From the NCBI RefSeq assembly GCF_020883455.1, contig NZ_CP086615.1, positions 2,976,001-3,040,000 on the forward strand: a stretch of 64,000 nucleotides of DNA. Reading direction: 5' to 3'. Each line of letters opens with the position of its first letter. Positions within the stretch are counted from its first letter, which is position 1. The position numbers and the translations under genes were made by a program. The stretch comes from Spiribacter halobius. Its GTDB lineage: Bacteria > Pseudomonadota > Gammaproteobacteria > Nitrococcales > Nitrococcaceae. Positions 18,169-27,503 of this stretch are shown piece by piece. Under the pieces are notes generated by a model. That model had not been told where the DNA came from. It ran no database searches and saw nothing but the letters and a program-made list of their open reading frames with translations.

Positions 18169-18366
18169 CCACGGCGACCCAGCCCGCTGCAGCGGCTGCA
18201 GCTGCCGGTAGGCATGCGCATGGACCCCACCCCTGCCCCGAGGCCTCGGCAGGGCGCGCGGTGCGCCCGGCGTCCCGCCTGGTGTAGGCTCCGGGACCGG
18301 GCCGCGCAGCCCGTGCCGGCCGGCCCGGGCGAGAGCGGCTGGCCGCAACCGGGGAGGGAGATCGAG

Positions 18367-19218
18367 ATGGCCGAGTTCGGCGCCCATGCCTTCATCTGGG
18401 AGAGCGACTGGAACCCGGCGAGCGCGCGGCGGGTGATCGCCGGGGCGGCCGCCGCGGGGCTCGATTTCGTGGAGATCCCGCTGCTGCGGCCGGAGTCGAT
18501 GGACACGGCGGGCACCCGGCGGCTGCTCGCCGAGCACCGGCTCGGGGTGCGCTGCTCGCTCGGGCTGCCGCCGGCGGCGAGCCTGCCGGCGCACCCGCAG
18601 GCGGCGGAGGCGTTCCTGTGCCGGGCACTGGACGTGACCCGGGCGCTCGGCGGCCCGGTGCTGACCGGCGTGATCTACGGCACCCTGGGGCAGCTTCCCG
18701 GGCACCCGCCGCGACCGGGAGACCTGGATATCGTCGCCCAAACCCTGCGCCGGGTGGCCGCGTACGCGGCCGACCAGGGCCTCGCCCTCGGCATCGAGCC
18801 GGTGAACCGTTACGAAACCCACCTGGTTAACCTGACGGACCAGGCCTTGGAGCTGCTGGACGCCATTGGCGCGGACAACGTCTTCCTGCACCTCGACACC
18901 TACCACATGAACGTGGAGGAGAAAGGCTTCCGTGGACCCGTCGAGGCGGCCGGGAAGCGCCTGCGCTACATCCACCTCTCGGAGAGCGACCGGGGCACGC
19001 CGGGCACCGGCAACGTGCACTGGGACGAGGTCTTCGACGGCCTTGCCGCCATCGGCTACCGCGGCGACCTGGTGATGGAGTCCTTCGCCGCGGTGAACGA
19101 GGACATTGCCCGCGCCACCTGCATCTGGCGCCAGGTCGCGCCCGACCCGGACACGCTGGTGCGCGAGGGCCTCGCCTTCCTGCGCGGGAAGGCCACCGCC
19201 CGCGGCCTCATCCCGTAG
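18367..19218 (+). CDS. Sugar epimerase/isomerase, D-tagatose/psicose 3-epimerase type TIM barrel
   Basis: A 283-residue xylose-isomerase-like TIM barrel. It carries the four metal/catalytic positions of the D-tagatose 3-epimerase group: Glu in LGIEPVNRYET, Asp in FLHLDTYHMN, His in YIHLSES, and Glu in LVMESF. Such enzymes invert C3 of ketohexoses and ketopentoses (for example D-ribulose and D-xylulose), which would connect the ribulokinase and xylulokinase branches. ATG 18367 has GGGGAGGGAG upstream. It sits 198 bp after xylB, so it may have its own promoter. That gap contains a short inverted repeat (GCTGCAGCGGCTGCAGCTGC) but no gene. It converges on the third FGGY kinase. Confidence 0.87.
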   Translation: MAEFGAHAFIWESDWNPASARRVIAGAAAAGLDFVEIPLLRPESMDTAGTRRLLAEHRLGVRCSLGLPPAASLPAHPQAAEAFLCRALDVTRALGGPVLTGVIYGTLGQLPGHPPRPGDLDIVAQTLRRVAAYAADQGLALGIEPVNRYETHLVNLTDQALELLDAIGADNVFLHLDTYHMNVEEKGFRGPVEAAGKRLRYIHLSESDRGTPGTGNVHWDEVFDGLAAIGYRGDLVMESFAAVNEDIARATCIWRQVAPDPDTLVREGLAFLRGKATARGLIP

Positions 19219-19253
19219 CTCGCGCAGACACCTGGCCCGTATATCTCACCGAT

Positions 19254-20771
19254 TCACGGCTGCGGGCGCGGATCCAGCTCGCGCAGCAGCGGGGCGAGTG
19301 TCCCGTAGATGCGCTGGTGGACGCCACGCAGGCGGGCGTAGGCGGAGGCCGCGTCCGGAGCGGGGGTGAAGACATCCCCCCCGCGCGGGGCCATGGCTGC
19401 GGCGGCGGTCTCCAGGTCCGGGTGCAGACCCGCACCCACGGCGGCGCACACCGCCGCGCCGAGCGCCGCCGCCTCCAGGCCCGGCTGGCGGCGCACCGGC
19501 AGGTCGAGGGCGTCGGCGTGCACCCGGCACCAGAGATCGCTCGCCGCCGGGCCGCCGATGGCGACGGCCTCCCGCGGCGCGAGTCCCGCCTCGTCGCGCA
19601 GGGCGGCCAGGAAGCCGGCCTGCTCCAGGGCGACGCCTTCCACCACCGCCCGGTACAGGCTCGCGCGGTCGTCGGCGTCGCTGAGGCCAAGCACCGCGCC
19701 CCGGGCAGCGTCGTCCCAGTGCGGGTTCATCACCCCCTCCCAGTAGGGCAGCAGGAGCACCCCGTGGCCGCCGGGGGGCAGCGCGGCGGCCTCCGCCTCG
19801 AGCGCCGCCAGGGCCTCGCGGTCGCGCACCGGATCGAGGCCGGCGACGCGCTTGAGCAGCCAGTCCGATAGCAGCGCGCCGCTGCGCAGGCTGCTCTCCA
19901 GGTAGTAGCCGCGCCCGGCGCCGGCGGTCAGCGTTCGCCACCGGGGCGAAACCTCGGGCGTGCGGCTCCAGGCCCCGGCGACCACGGCGGTACCGAGGTT
20001 GAGGTAGAGGCGGCCGTTGTCGAGGGCAGCAACGCCGAGCCCGGCGCACTGGCCGTCGCCGCCGCCGGCCACCAGTGGCGTGCCGGCCGGCAGGCCGGTG
20101 GCCGCCGCGGCCTCGGCGTGCAGCGCGCCGATGGGCTCGCCAGGGGCAAGCACCTCCGGCAGCTGCGCCGGCTGCACGTTCACCAGCCGGCAGATCGCCT
20201 CCGACCAGGCGAGGGTGCGGAGATCGAGCAGGCCGAGCGGGTCCGCGCCGCTCCAGCTGGTGGCCCGGCGGCCCGTAAGGCGCTCCGCAAGCCAGGCCTG
20301 GACGTCGCAGAAGCCAGCCGCGGCGCGGAATGCCTGCGGGCGCTCGGCGGCCAGCCAGGCGATCTTGTAGAGCGCGGGCCCGTAGTTGGGGGTCTTGCCG
20401 CTGAGCGCGCGCAGGTGCTCGGCAGGGAGATCCCGGTGCAGGCCTTCCACCCAGGGCGCGCCGCGGCGGTCGAGCCAGAGCAGCGCCGGGTGCAGGGCCC
20501 GCCCGGCGGCGTCCACGGGGACGAAGGTCTCGCGCTGATGGGCAATGGCCAGAGCCGCCGGTGGCCCCGGCAGCCGCGGCGCAAGCGCGCGCAGCGTGCC
20601 CGCGAGCGCCCGCCACCAGTCCTCCGGATCCTGCTCGTAGCGGTGCGGGCCGGGGCGCGCCAGCGGCAGCGCCGCGCGCGCCTCGCCCAGGGGCCGGCCC
20701 GCGGCGTCCCAGGCGCAGGCCTTGACCGCCGTGGTGCTGACATCGACGCCGATGAGCGGCGCAGCGGTCAT
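19254..20771 (-). CDS. FGGY-family carbohydrate kinase (xylulokinase-like, third kinase of the cluster)
   Basis: A 505-residue FGGY kinase clearly different from the two upstream ones. It begins LIGVDVSTTAVKACAWD, where the usual DxGTxxxK loop reads DVSTTAVK, then IAHQRETFVPVD, ALLWLDRRG, GKTPNYGPALYKIAWL, VAGGGDGQCAGLG (catalytic Asp), LGTAVVAGA, and PYWEGVMNPHWDD. The phrases suggest a ketose/polyol kinase distinct from XylB and AraB. Substrate is not assignable from sequence. It lies 9 nt after the ABC ATPase gene and is co-transcribed with it leftward from operator copy 2. Confidence 0.87.
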   Translation of the reverse strand: MTAAPLIGVDVSTTAVKACAWDAAGRPLGEARAALPLARPGPHRYEQDPEDWWRALAGTLRALAPRLPGPPAALAIAHQRETFVPVDAAGRALHPALLWLDRRGAPWVEGLHRDLPAEHLRALSGKTPNYGPALYKIAWLAAERPQAFRAAAGFCDVQAWLAERLTGRRATSWSGADPLGLLDLRTLAWSEAICRLVNVQPAQLPEVLAPGEPIGALHAEAAAATGLPAGTPLVAGGGDGQCAGLGVAALDNGRLYLNLGTAVVAGAWSRTPEVSPRWRTLTAGAGRGYYLESSLRSGALLSDWLLKRVAGLDPVRDREALAALEAEAAALPPGGHGVLLLPYWEGVMNPHWDDAARGAVLGLSDADDRASLYRAVVEGVALEQAGFLAALRDEAGLAPREAVAIGGPAASDLWCRVHADALDLPVRRQPGLEAAALGAAVCAAVGAGLHPDLETAAAAMAPRGGDVFTPAPDAASAYARLRGVHQRIYGTLAPLLRELDPRPQP

Positions 20772-20780
20772 CGGCGCGCC

Positions 20781-21890
<1,110 letters not shown>

Positions 21891-21929
21891 CTGCTCTCCT
21901 CCCCGGTGCGGGCTTTCGTCGCCCGGCGC

Positions 21930-21957
21930 TTGACAACTGCCTGGAACCCGATATTAC
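21930..21957 (+). promoter_or_regulatory. Sigma-70 promoter for the dehydrogenase-ABC importer operon
   Basis: A perfect -35 TTGACA (21930-21935) and TATTAC (21952-21957) at 16 bp spacing; a one-base-shifted -10 ATTACT gives 17 bp. The -10 overlaps the left half of operator copy 2, so a protein bound there should block polymerase. This arrangement suggests repression. Confidence 0.75.
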
Positions 21958-21985
21958 TTTTGTAACTCAAACAAGACAAATGTTC
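21954..21985. promoter_or_regulatory. 32-bp palindromic operator, copy 2 (divergent ABC importer promoter)
   Basis: TTACTTTTGT, 12 bp, ACAAATGTTC. It shares half-sites and spacing with the copies at 14290 and 30420. It lies between the divergently transcribed ATPase/kinase genes and the dehydrogenase/importer genes and overlaps the -10 of the rightward promoter, so it could control both directions. Confidence 0.85.
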
Positions 21986-22005
21986 AGACTCCAGGAGGCC
22001 AGCCG

Positions 22006-23034
22006 GTGCGCGCAACGTTCATCCACGGGGTCCGCGACGTGCGGACCGGCGAGAAGGCCGCTCCGGAACGCACCGGTGACGAGGTCCTCATCCGCGTCGC
22101 GGGGGTCGGCGTCTGCGGCAGCGATCTCCACTACTACCTCGAGGGCGGCATCGGCAGCGCCCATATCCACGCACCGTTCATCCCCGGACACGAGTTCGCC
22201 GGCTGGGTCACCGAGGACCGGCCCGAGCTCGGCCTACACCGCGGTCAGCTGGTGGCCGTGGACCCCGCCCGGCCCTGCGGGCACTGCGAGTGGTGCGGGC
22301 GTGGCCATGTCAACCTCTGCCCGAACGTGGTCTTCACCGGCGCACCGCCCCATCACGGCGCCATGACGGAAACCATAGCCGTTGCGCCGGAGCAGATCTT
22401 CCCCGTGCCGGAGCATTTCACGGTGGCCCAGGCGGTGATGCTGGAGCCCCTCGGGGTGGCCGTGCACGCCATGGACCTCGCCAAGCAGCGGGTGCTGGAG
22501 ACCGTGGCCGTGCTCGGCTGCGGGCCGATCGGCCTTTGCCTGCTGCAGCTCGCACGCCGCGCCGGCGCCGAGCGGGTCTACGCGGTGGATCCCTGCGACT
22601 ACCGCGCCGAGGCGGCGCTGCGCCTCGGTGCCGACCGCGTGGACGCGAGCCATGAGCGCATTGACGAGTGGACCGGGGGCCGCGGCTGCGACCTGGTGCT
22701 GGAGGCGACCAACGCGCCCGCGGGCTTCCAGATCGCGGTGGACAGCGCCGCCATTGGCGGGCGCGTGATCATGGCCGGCATCCCGGATGGCAACGCCTAC
22801 CACCTCGACGCCGCGCAGGTGCGCCGCAAGGGCCTGGTGATCAAGTTCGTGCGCCGCATGGGCCACGTCTATCCACGGGCGATCAAGCTGGTCGCCGCGG
22901 GCGGCGTGGACGTGGAGTCCGTCGTCACCCACCGCTTTCCCCTGCAGGAGGCGGGGCGGGCCTTCGAGCTCCAGACCGAGCGGCGCGACGGGGCCATCAA
23001 GAGCCTGATCGTGCCGCAGGAGCGCTTCGAATAA
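22006..23034 (+). CDS. Zinc-dependent polyol dehydrogenase (xylitol/sorbitol dehydrogenase-like MDR)
   Basis: A 342-residue medium-chain dehydrogenase that probably oxidises a polyol to a ketose. The catalytic zinc Cys is in [10 protein letters not shown], His in PGHEFAG, and four structural-zinc cysteines in [15 protein letters not shown]. The Rossmann motif is [10 protein letters not shown], followed by an acidic YAVDP, which predicts NAD+ rather than NADP+. It resembles xylitol/L-threonine/sorbitol dehydrogenases (GatD/XDH). With xylulokinase in the regulon, xylitol to D-xylulose is the simplest reaction, but substrate is inferred. Translation starts at GTG 22006 after AGGAGG, about 20 nt beyond operator copy 2. 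Confidence 0.88.
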   Translation: MRATFIHGVRDVRTGEKAAPERTGDEVLIRVAGVGVCGSDLHYYLEGGIGSAHIHAPFIPGHEFAGWVTEDRPELGLHRGQLVAVDPARPCGHCEWCGRGHVNLCPNVVFTGAPPHHGAMTETIAVAPEQIFPVPEHFTVAQAVMLEPLGVAVHAMDLAKQRVLETVAVLGCGPIGLCLLQLARRAGAERVYAVDPCDYRAEAALRLGADRVDASHERIDEWTGGRGCDLVLEATNAPAGFQIAVDSAAIGGRVIMAGIPDGNAYHLDAAQVRRKGLVIKFVRRMGHVYPRAIKLVAAGGVDVESVVTHRFPLQEAGRAFELQTERRDGAIKSLIVPQERFE

Positions 23035-23093
23035 CGCAGAAAGGCAACGACGACCAGCGGGGCCAACCCCGCACCCAACGAGGAGGAGAAACC

Positions 23094-24434
23094 ATGCGAG
23101 TCCCGATGAGCGCTCTCGCCGCTGCGGCGGCGATGACCGTAAGCGGCCAGGCCCTGGCCTGGTCCCTGGAGGAGGCGGCGGCGCCCTACGAGGGCACCAC
23201 CATCAAGGCGATCTTCCTGGACCGTCCCGGCTACGCCGCGGCGGCGGAGCTCATCCCCGAGTTCGAGGAGCGCACCGGCATCGACGTCACCTGGGAGACG
23301 CTGCCCTACGAGAACTCCCGCGAGCGCCAGGTGCTGAACTTCGTCGGCGGCGGCGACATCGACGTGGTGCTCGTGGACGTGGTGTGGATCGGCGAGTTCG
23401 CCGCCAACGGCTGGGTGACGCCCATGTCCGAGTTCTACGAGGACGAGGACCTGGCGGATCCGGACCTGAACCTCGACGACTTCTTCCCGGTGCTGCTGGA
23501 ATCCTTCGGCACCTGGGACGAGGTGGTCTACGGCCTGCCCTTCGACAACTACTCCGGCCTGCTCTACTACAACGAGTGCATGCTCGAGGAGGCCGGCTTC
23601 GACGGTCCGCCGCAGACCTGGACCGAGCTGCTGGAGGACTACGGCCCGGCGCTGACCGATGCGGACAGTGACCGCTACGCCTTCGCCCTGCAGTCCCGCC
23701 GCGGCGAGACCCAGTCCGCGGACAGCTTCATGCGCGTGCTCTGGCCCTTCGGCGGCTCGCTGCTCGACGAGAATTTCCGCTCCAATCTCACCTCCGAGGA
23801 ATCCCTGCGCGGGCTGCGCTTCCGCCAGGAGCTGATGGACTACATGCCCCCGGGCATCGTCGACTACGACCATGCCGAGGCGGTGGATGCCCTCGCCCAG
23901 GGCCAGGTGGCGATGATCACCGAGTGGTCGGCCTTCTACCCGACCCTGGCGGATCCGGACCAGTCGCGCATCACCGACTGCCTGGGCGTGACCACCGAGC
24001 CCGAGGGCCCGGCGGGGCTGAAGCCCGCGCTCGGCGGCTTCTCCCTCGCCATCTCCTCCCAGAGCAGCCCGGCCCAGCAGGCGGCGGCCTGGCTGTTCAT
24101 CCAGTGGATCACCTCCCAGGACAAGGCCCGGGACTACGTCGAGGCCGGGGGCGTCAGCGGCCGCATGTCGGTGTACGAGGACGAGCAGCTGCTCGAGGAG
24201 TACCCGTACATCGAGCCCATGGTGCAGTCCTGGCAGGCGGACACCGCGGTCCCGGACTTCCGCCCGCGCTTCCCCGAGTGGCCTGAGCTCTCCGAGATCA
24301 TCGCCCTCTACGGCACGCGCATGATGCTTGGCGAGCTCGGCGTCGAGGAAGGTGCCCGGGAGCTCGGCGAGGAGGTCGAGCAGGTCCTCGAGGAAGCGGG
24401 GTACTACAGTGGCGACAAGCCGCTGCTGAAGTAG
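23094..24434 (+). CDS. Carbohydrate ABC transporter substrate-binding protein
   Basis: A 446-residue periplasmic binding protein (family 1, COG1653-like). It has a Sec signal peptide ([22 protein letters not shown], cleaved near 22), the N-lobe phrase [25 protein letters not shown], and the C-lobe [22 protein letters not shown]. The mature protein is strongly acidic, consistent with a salt-loving organism. The ligand is not readable from sequence; context suggests a polyol or pentose. AGGAGGAG precedes the ATG. It lies between the dehydrogenase and the two permease genes in one operon. Confidence 0.93.
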   Translation: MRVPMSALAAAAAMTVSGQALAWSLEEAAAPYEGTTIKAIFLDRPGYAAAAELIPEFEERTGIDVTWETLPYENSRERQVLNFVGGGDIDVVLVDVVWIGEFAANGWVTPMSEFYEDEDLADPDLNLDDFFPVLLESFGTWDEVVYGLPFDNYSGLLYYNECMLEEAGFDGPPQTWTELLEDYGPALTDADSDRYAFALQSRRGETQSADSFMRVLWPFGGSLLDENFRSNLTSEESLRGLRFRQELMDYMPPGIVDYDHAEAVDALAQGQVAMITEWSAFYPTLADPDQSRITDCLGVTTEPEGPAGLKPALGGFSLAISSQSSPAQQAAAWLFIQWITSQDKARDYVEAGGVSGRMSVYEDEQLLEEYPYIEPMVQSWQADTAVPDFRPRFPEWPELSEIIALYGTRMMLGELGVEEGARELGEEVEQVLEEAGYYSGDKPLLK

Positions 24435-24496
24435 ACCACGCGCGCCCGGCGCCCGCCGCAGCGGGCGCCGGGCACGCCGTCATGGAGAGGATCCGC

Positions 24497-25438
24497 ATGC
24501 CGAGCAGCTCCACCCCCGAGGCCGCCGCGGCGACCGCGACACCGCAGCGGCGCCGCCCGCGCGGGCTCTCGCGCCGGCCGGCGTTCTGGTTCATCGCCCC
24601 GTCGGTGATCGCGCTGCTCACCATCGGCCTCGCGCCCATCCTGTTTGCGGTCTGGAACTCGCTGCACGAGTACAACCTTGCCCGACCCATGGCGGGGAAG
24701 CCGTTCGTCGGCCTCGAGAACTACGCCCACGTGCTCGGCGACGGCACCTTCTGGAGCTCACTCGGGCGCACTCTGGGCTTTCTGGTGACGGCCGTGCCCA
24801 TCGAGATCGCCATCGGGCTGTGGGCCGCGCTGCTGCTGCACCGCCCGGGCCTCGGCTTCATGCGCGCGCTGGCGCGGGTGTCGCTGGTCATCCCCATGGC
24901 CACCACCTACGCCGTGGTGGGCCTCATCGGGCGGCTGGTCTTCAACCGCGAGTTCGGCGTCGCCAACGAGATCCTGGGCTGGGTGGGCATCCCCACCACC
25001 GACTGGCTGGGCGACCCCACGCGGGCCTATGCGGCGCTGGTGATCATGGACGTCTGGCAGTGGACGCCGTTCTGCACGCTGATCCTGCTTGCCGGCCTCA
25101 GCATGGTGCCCAGGGAGACCGAGGAGGCCGCGCGCCTGGAGACGCCGAGTGCCTGGCGGATCCTGCGTCACGTGCAGCTGCCCTATCTGCTGCCAGGGCT
25201 CACCGCCATCCTCATCCTGCGCACGGCGGACATCCTCAAGGAGTTCGACAAGATCTTCACCATGACCCGCGGCGGACCCGGCTCCGCCACGGAGCTGATC
25301 AGCGTGTACATCCAGCGCATCGCCTTCCGCGTCTTCGACCAGGGCACCGCCTCGGCGCAGGCGATCCTGCTGCTGGTGCTCTGCATCGTGCTCTCGCGCC
25401 TGTACATCCGCTACGTCTACCGGGAGGCCGAGCAATGA
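24497..25438 (+). CDS. Sugar ABC transporter permease (MalF/UgpA type)
   Basis: A 313-residue inner-membrane permease with six predicted helices after a basic N-terminus (RRRPRGLSRRPAFWF). The EAA loop that contacts the ATPase is EEAARLETPSAWRILRHVQL, followed by the conserved LPYLLPGLTAILILR. ATG 24497 has GAGAGG upstream; ATG 24482 would place its ribosome site poorly. It overlaps the next permease by ATGA. Confidence 0.94.
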   Translation: MPSSSTPEAAAATATPQRRRPRGLSRRPAFWFIAPSVIALLTIGLAPILFAVWNSLHEYNLARPMAGKPFVGLENYAHVLGDGTFWSSLGRTLGFLVTAVPIEIAIGLWAALLLHRPGLGFMRALARVSLVIPMATTYAVVGLIGRLVFNREFGVANEILGWVGIPTTDWLGDPTRAYAALVIMDVWQWTPFCTLILLAGLSMVPRETEEAARLETPSAWRILRHVQLPYLLPGLTAILILRTADILKEFDKIFTMTRGGPGSATELISVYIQRIAFRVFDQGTASAQAILLLVLCIVLSRLYIRYVYREAEQ

Positions 25439-26286
25439 GCGTCACCGCCACCGCCCCCCGTGCCGCGGGACGGCGCGCCCGCGCCTCCGTCTGGCACTTC
25501 CTCGGGCTCGCCGTGGTGTTTCTCACCTCGGTGTTCCCCTTCTACTGGATGGTGACCACCAGCCTGAAGACCCGTGCCGAGGCCGTGGCGCGGGATCCGG
25601 TATGGCTGTTCACCCCGACGCTGAAGAACTACGAGGCGGCGCTGTTCGACTACGGCGTCGCCCACGCGCTGCTCAACTCCACCATCGTCGCCAGCTGCAC
25701 CACGGTGCTCGCGGTGCTGCTCGGCACGCCCGCCGCCTACGCGCTCGCCCGCTACGAGTTCCGCGGCAAGCGCGAGCTGTGGTTCTGGTACATCACCAAC
25801 CGCATGGTGAGCCCCATCGTGCTGGCGGTGCCGGTATTCCTGATCGCCAACAGCCTGGGGCTGATCGATACCCACCTGGTGCTGATCCTGCTCTACCTCA
25901 CCTTCACCCTGCCGATCGTGGTGTGGATCTGCACCGACCAGTTCCGCGGCGTGCCGGTGGCGCTGGACGAGGCCGCGCGCCTTGAGGGCGCCGGCGCCTG
26001 GACCATCTTCTGGCGCATCAACCTGCCGCTCGCCATGCCCGGCGTGGTGGTCTCGGCCATCCTCTCGTTCATCTTCGCGTGGAACGATCTCCTGTATGCG
26101 CTCGTGCTCACCCGCAGCGAGGCGCGCACGGCCCCGCTCGCCGCCACCAGCTTCATGAGCGGCTACGAGCTGCCGTGGGGCGAGATCATGGCCACCGGCA
26201 CCATGATCGTGCTGCCCATGGTGGTGTTCGCGCTCATCGTCTCGCGACGCCTGGTGCAGGGGCTGACCATGGGGGCGGTGAAATAG
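25435..26286 (+). CDS. Sugar ABC transporter permease (MalG/UgpE type)
   Basis: A 283-residue permease with six helices. It has the MalG-type start FLTSVFPFYWMVTTSLKTR, the EAA loop DEAARLEGAGAWTIFWRINL with LPLAMPG after it, and the late FAWNDLLYALVLTR. It pairs with the preceding permease and with the ATPase encoded leftward at 20781. The start overlaps the upstream stop (ATGA). The next gene, the regulator, is 84 nt downstream across a GTTTCGG-type heptamer run. Confidence 0.94.
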   Translation: MSVTATAPRAAGRRARASVWHFLGLAVVFLTSVFPFYWMVTTSLKTRAEAVARDPVWLFTPTLKNYEAALFDYGVAHALLNSTIVASCTTVLAVLLGTPAAYALARYEFRGKRELWFWYITNRMVSPIVLAVPVFLIANSLGLIDTHLVLILLYLTFTLPIVVWICTDQFRGVPVALDEAARLEGAGAWTIFWRINLPLAMPGVVVSAILSFIFAWNDLLYALVLTRSEARTAPLAATSFMSGYELPWGEIMATGTMIVLPMVVFALIVSRRLVQGLTMGAVK

Positions 26287-26298
26287 CGCGTCGCGCCG

Positions 26299-26333
26299 GT
26301 TTCGGGTTGCGGGTTTCGGGTTTAAGGTTCGCC
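26299..26333. repeat. Heptanucleotide tandem array (GTTTCGG type)
   Basis: Five 7-nt units in register: GTTTCGG, GTTGCGG, GTTTCGG, GTTTAAG, GTTCGCC. It lies between the permease stop and the regulator start. No facing complementary array is visible, unlike the other arrays in this window. Confidence 0.7.
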
Positions 26334-26370
26334 GGGGCCGCGGCCGGGCGGCGACGAGGAAATCGGGAGC

Positions 26371-27327
26371 ATGAAGCCAGCACAGACGGGCGCCATCGAC
26401 CCCGACGAGCAGCTGCAGGCGCGGGTCGCCTGGTACTACTTCGTCGGCAACCTCACCCAGCAGGAGATCGCCAACCGCCTCGGCACCAGCCGCGTGCGAG
26501 TCAACCGGCTGCTCGCCGCGTGCCGCGAGAACGGCGTGGTGCAGATCACCATCAACAGCCGGCTGGCCTCCTGCGTGGCGCTGGAGGAGGCGCTGGTGCA
26601 GCGCTACGGGCTGGAAGCGGCTGTGGTGGTGCCCACACCGGAGAACCCGGAGCTGGTGCGGGACGCCCTCGGCGTTGGCGCGGCGCGCTACGTCGACGAG
26701 CACATCGCCGACGGCATGACCGTCGGCATCGGCTGGGGCCAGACCCTGCGCGCGCTGATCCGCGCCCTGCCCGCCCGTCCCCGGCGCGGCCTATCGGTGG
26801 TCTGCCTGCAGGGCGGCCTCGCCCACTGCTCGCGCATCAACACCTTCGAGATCGTCTCCGACTTCGCCGACCGCTACGGCGCCGACCGCCACTTCTACGC
26901 CGCGCCCATCTATGCCGCCAGCGAGGCCGACCGGGACATCATCCTGCGCCAGGGCGCGATCCGCGAGACCCACGAGAAGGCGCTGGCGAGCGACCTCGCC
27001 ATCCTCACCGCCGGCGACATCACGCAGTCCCTGATCGTCGAGTACGGCCTCTCCCATCCGGGGGATCTGGACGAGCTGCTCGCCGCCGGTGCGGTGGGGG
27101 ACGTCATCGGCCACTTCATCGACGCCCGGGGTCGGCCGGTGGAGCACTCCCTCAACCGGCGCACCGTAGCGGTTGACCTGGAGGCCCTGTACCGCATCCC
27201 GCGCACGGTGTTCCTCTCCGGCGGCGCCCACAAGCGCGAGGTCAACCGCGCGGTGCTCCTCGGCGGCTATGCCGACGCGTTCGTGACCGACGAGGAGACC
27301 GCGGCGGCGCTGACGGGTGACGGGTGA
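26371..27327 (+). CDS. SorC/DeoR-family sugar-binding transcriptional regulator
   Basis: A 318-residue regulator with an N-terminal helix-turn-helix (LTQQEIANRLGTSRVRVNRL, residues about 28-47) and the large SorC-type effector domain related to sugar isomerases (MTVGIGWGQTLRALI, VVCLQGGL, AILTAGDI, VFLSGGAHK). Such proteins are tetramers that respond to a phosphorylated sugar. It is the last gene of the importer operon and the only local regulator of a catabolic type, so it is the best candidate for binding the three 32-bp palindromes. The last codons (LTGDG) and the TGA stop are supplied by a TGACGGG tandem array. Confidence 0.9.
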   Translation: MKPAQTGAIDPDEQLQARVAWYYFVGNLTQQEIANRLGTSRVRVNRLLAACRENGVVQITINSRLASCVALEEALVQRYGLEAAVVVPTPENPELVRDALGVGAARYVDEHIADGMTVGIGWGQTLRALIRALPARPRRGLSVVCLQGGLAHCSRINTFEIVSDFADRYGADRHFYAAPIYAASEADRDIILRQGAIRETHEKALASDLAILTAGDITQSLIVEYGLSHPGDLDELLAAGAVGDVIGHFIDARGRPVEHSLNRRTVAVDLEALYRIPRTVFLSGGAHKREVNRAVLLGGYADAFVTDEETAAALTGDG

Positions 27328-27345
27328 CGGGTGACGGGTGATGAG
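27311..27345. repeat. Heptanucleotide tandem array (TGACGGG type) at the regulator 3' end
   Basis: Four exact TGACGGG units and one TGATGAG unit. The array begins inside the coding sequence and supplies the stop codon. A 7-nt unit containing TGA presents a stop in every forward frame within three units. Confidence 0.8.
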
Positions 27346-27388
27346 ATGATTGCCTGGGTTCGGGCTCGCGGCTGCGCTCGCGTGATGA

Positions 27389-27503
27389 GGTTATGAGGTG
27401 ATGAAGTGATGAGCAGGGAACGCCTGCCGCGCGGAAGGCGCCGCCGCGACGGACGTCATCACCTCATCACTTCATCACTTCATCACTTCATCACCTCATA
27501 ACC
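27389..27503. repeat. Octamer arrays (TGATGAAG type) forming a 24-bp perfect inverted repeat
   Basis: The left arm 27389-27412 is an exact reverse complement of the right arm 27480-27503, separated by 67 nt. Both arms are built from variants of TGATGAAG/TGATGAGG; the right-hand array extends back to about 27457. The right arm forms the last codons and stop of the FAD oxidoreductase gene on the minus strand. It could act as a bidirectional terminator between the convergent genes. Confidence 0.85.
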
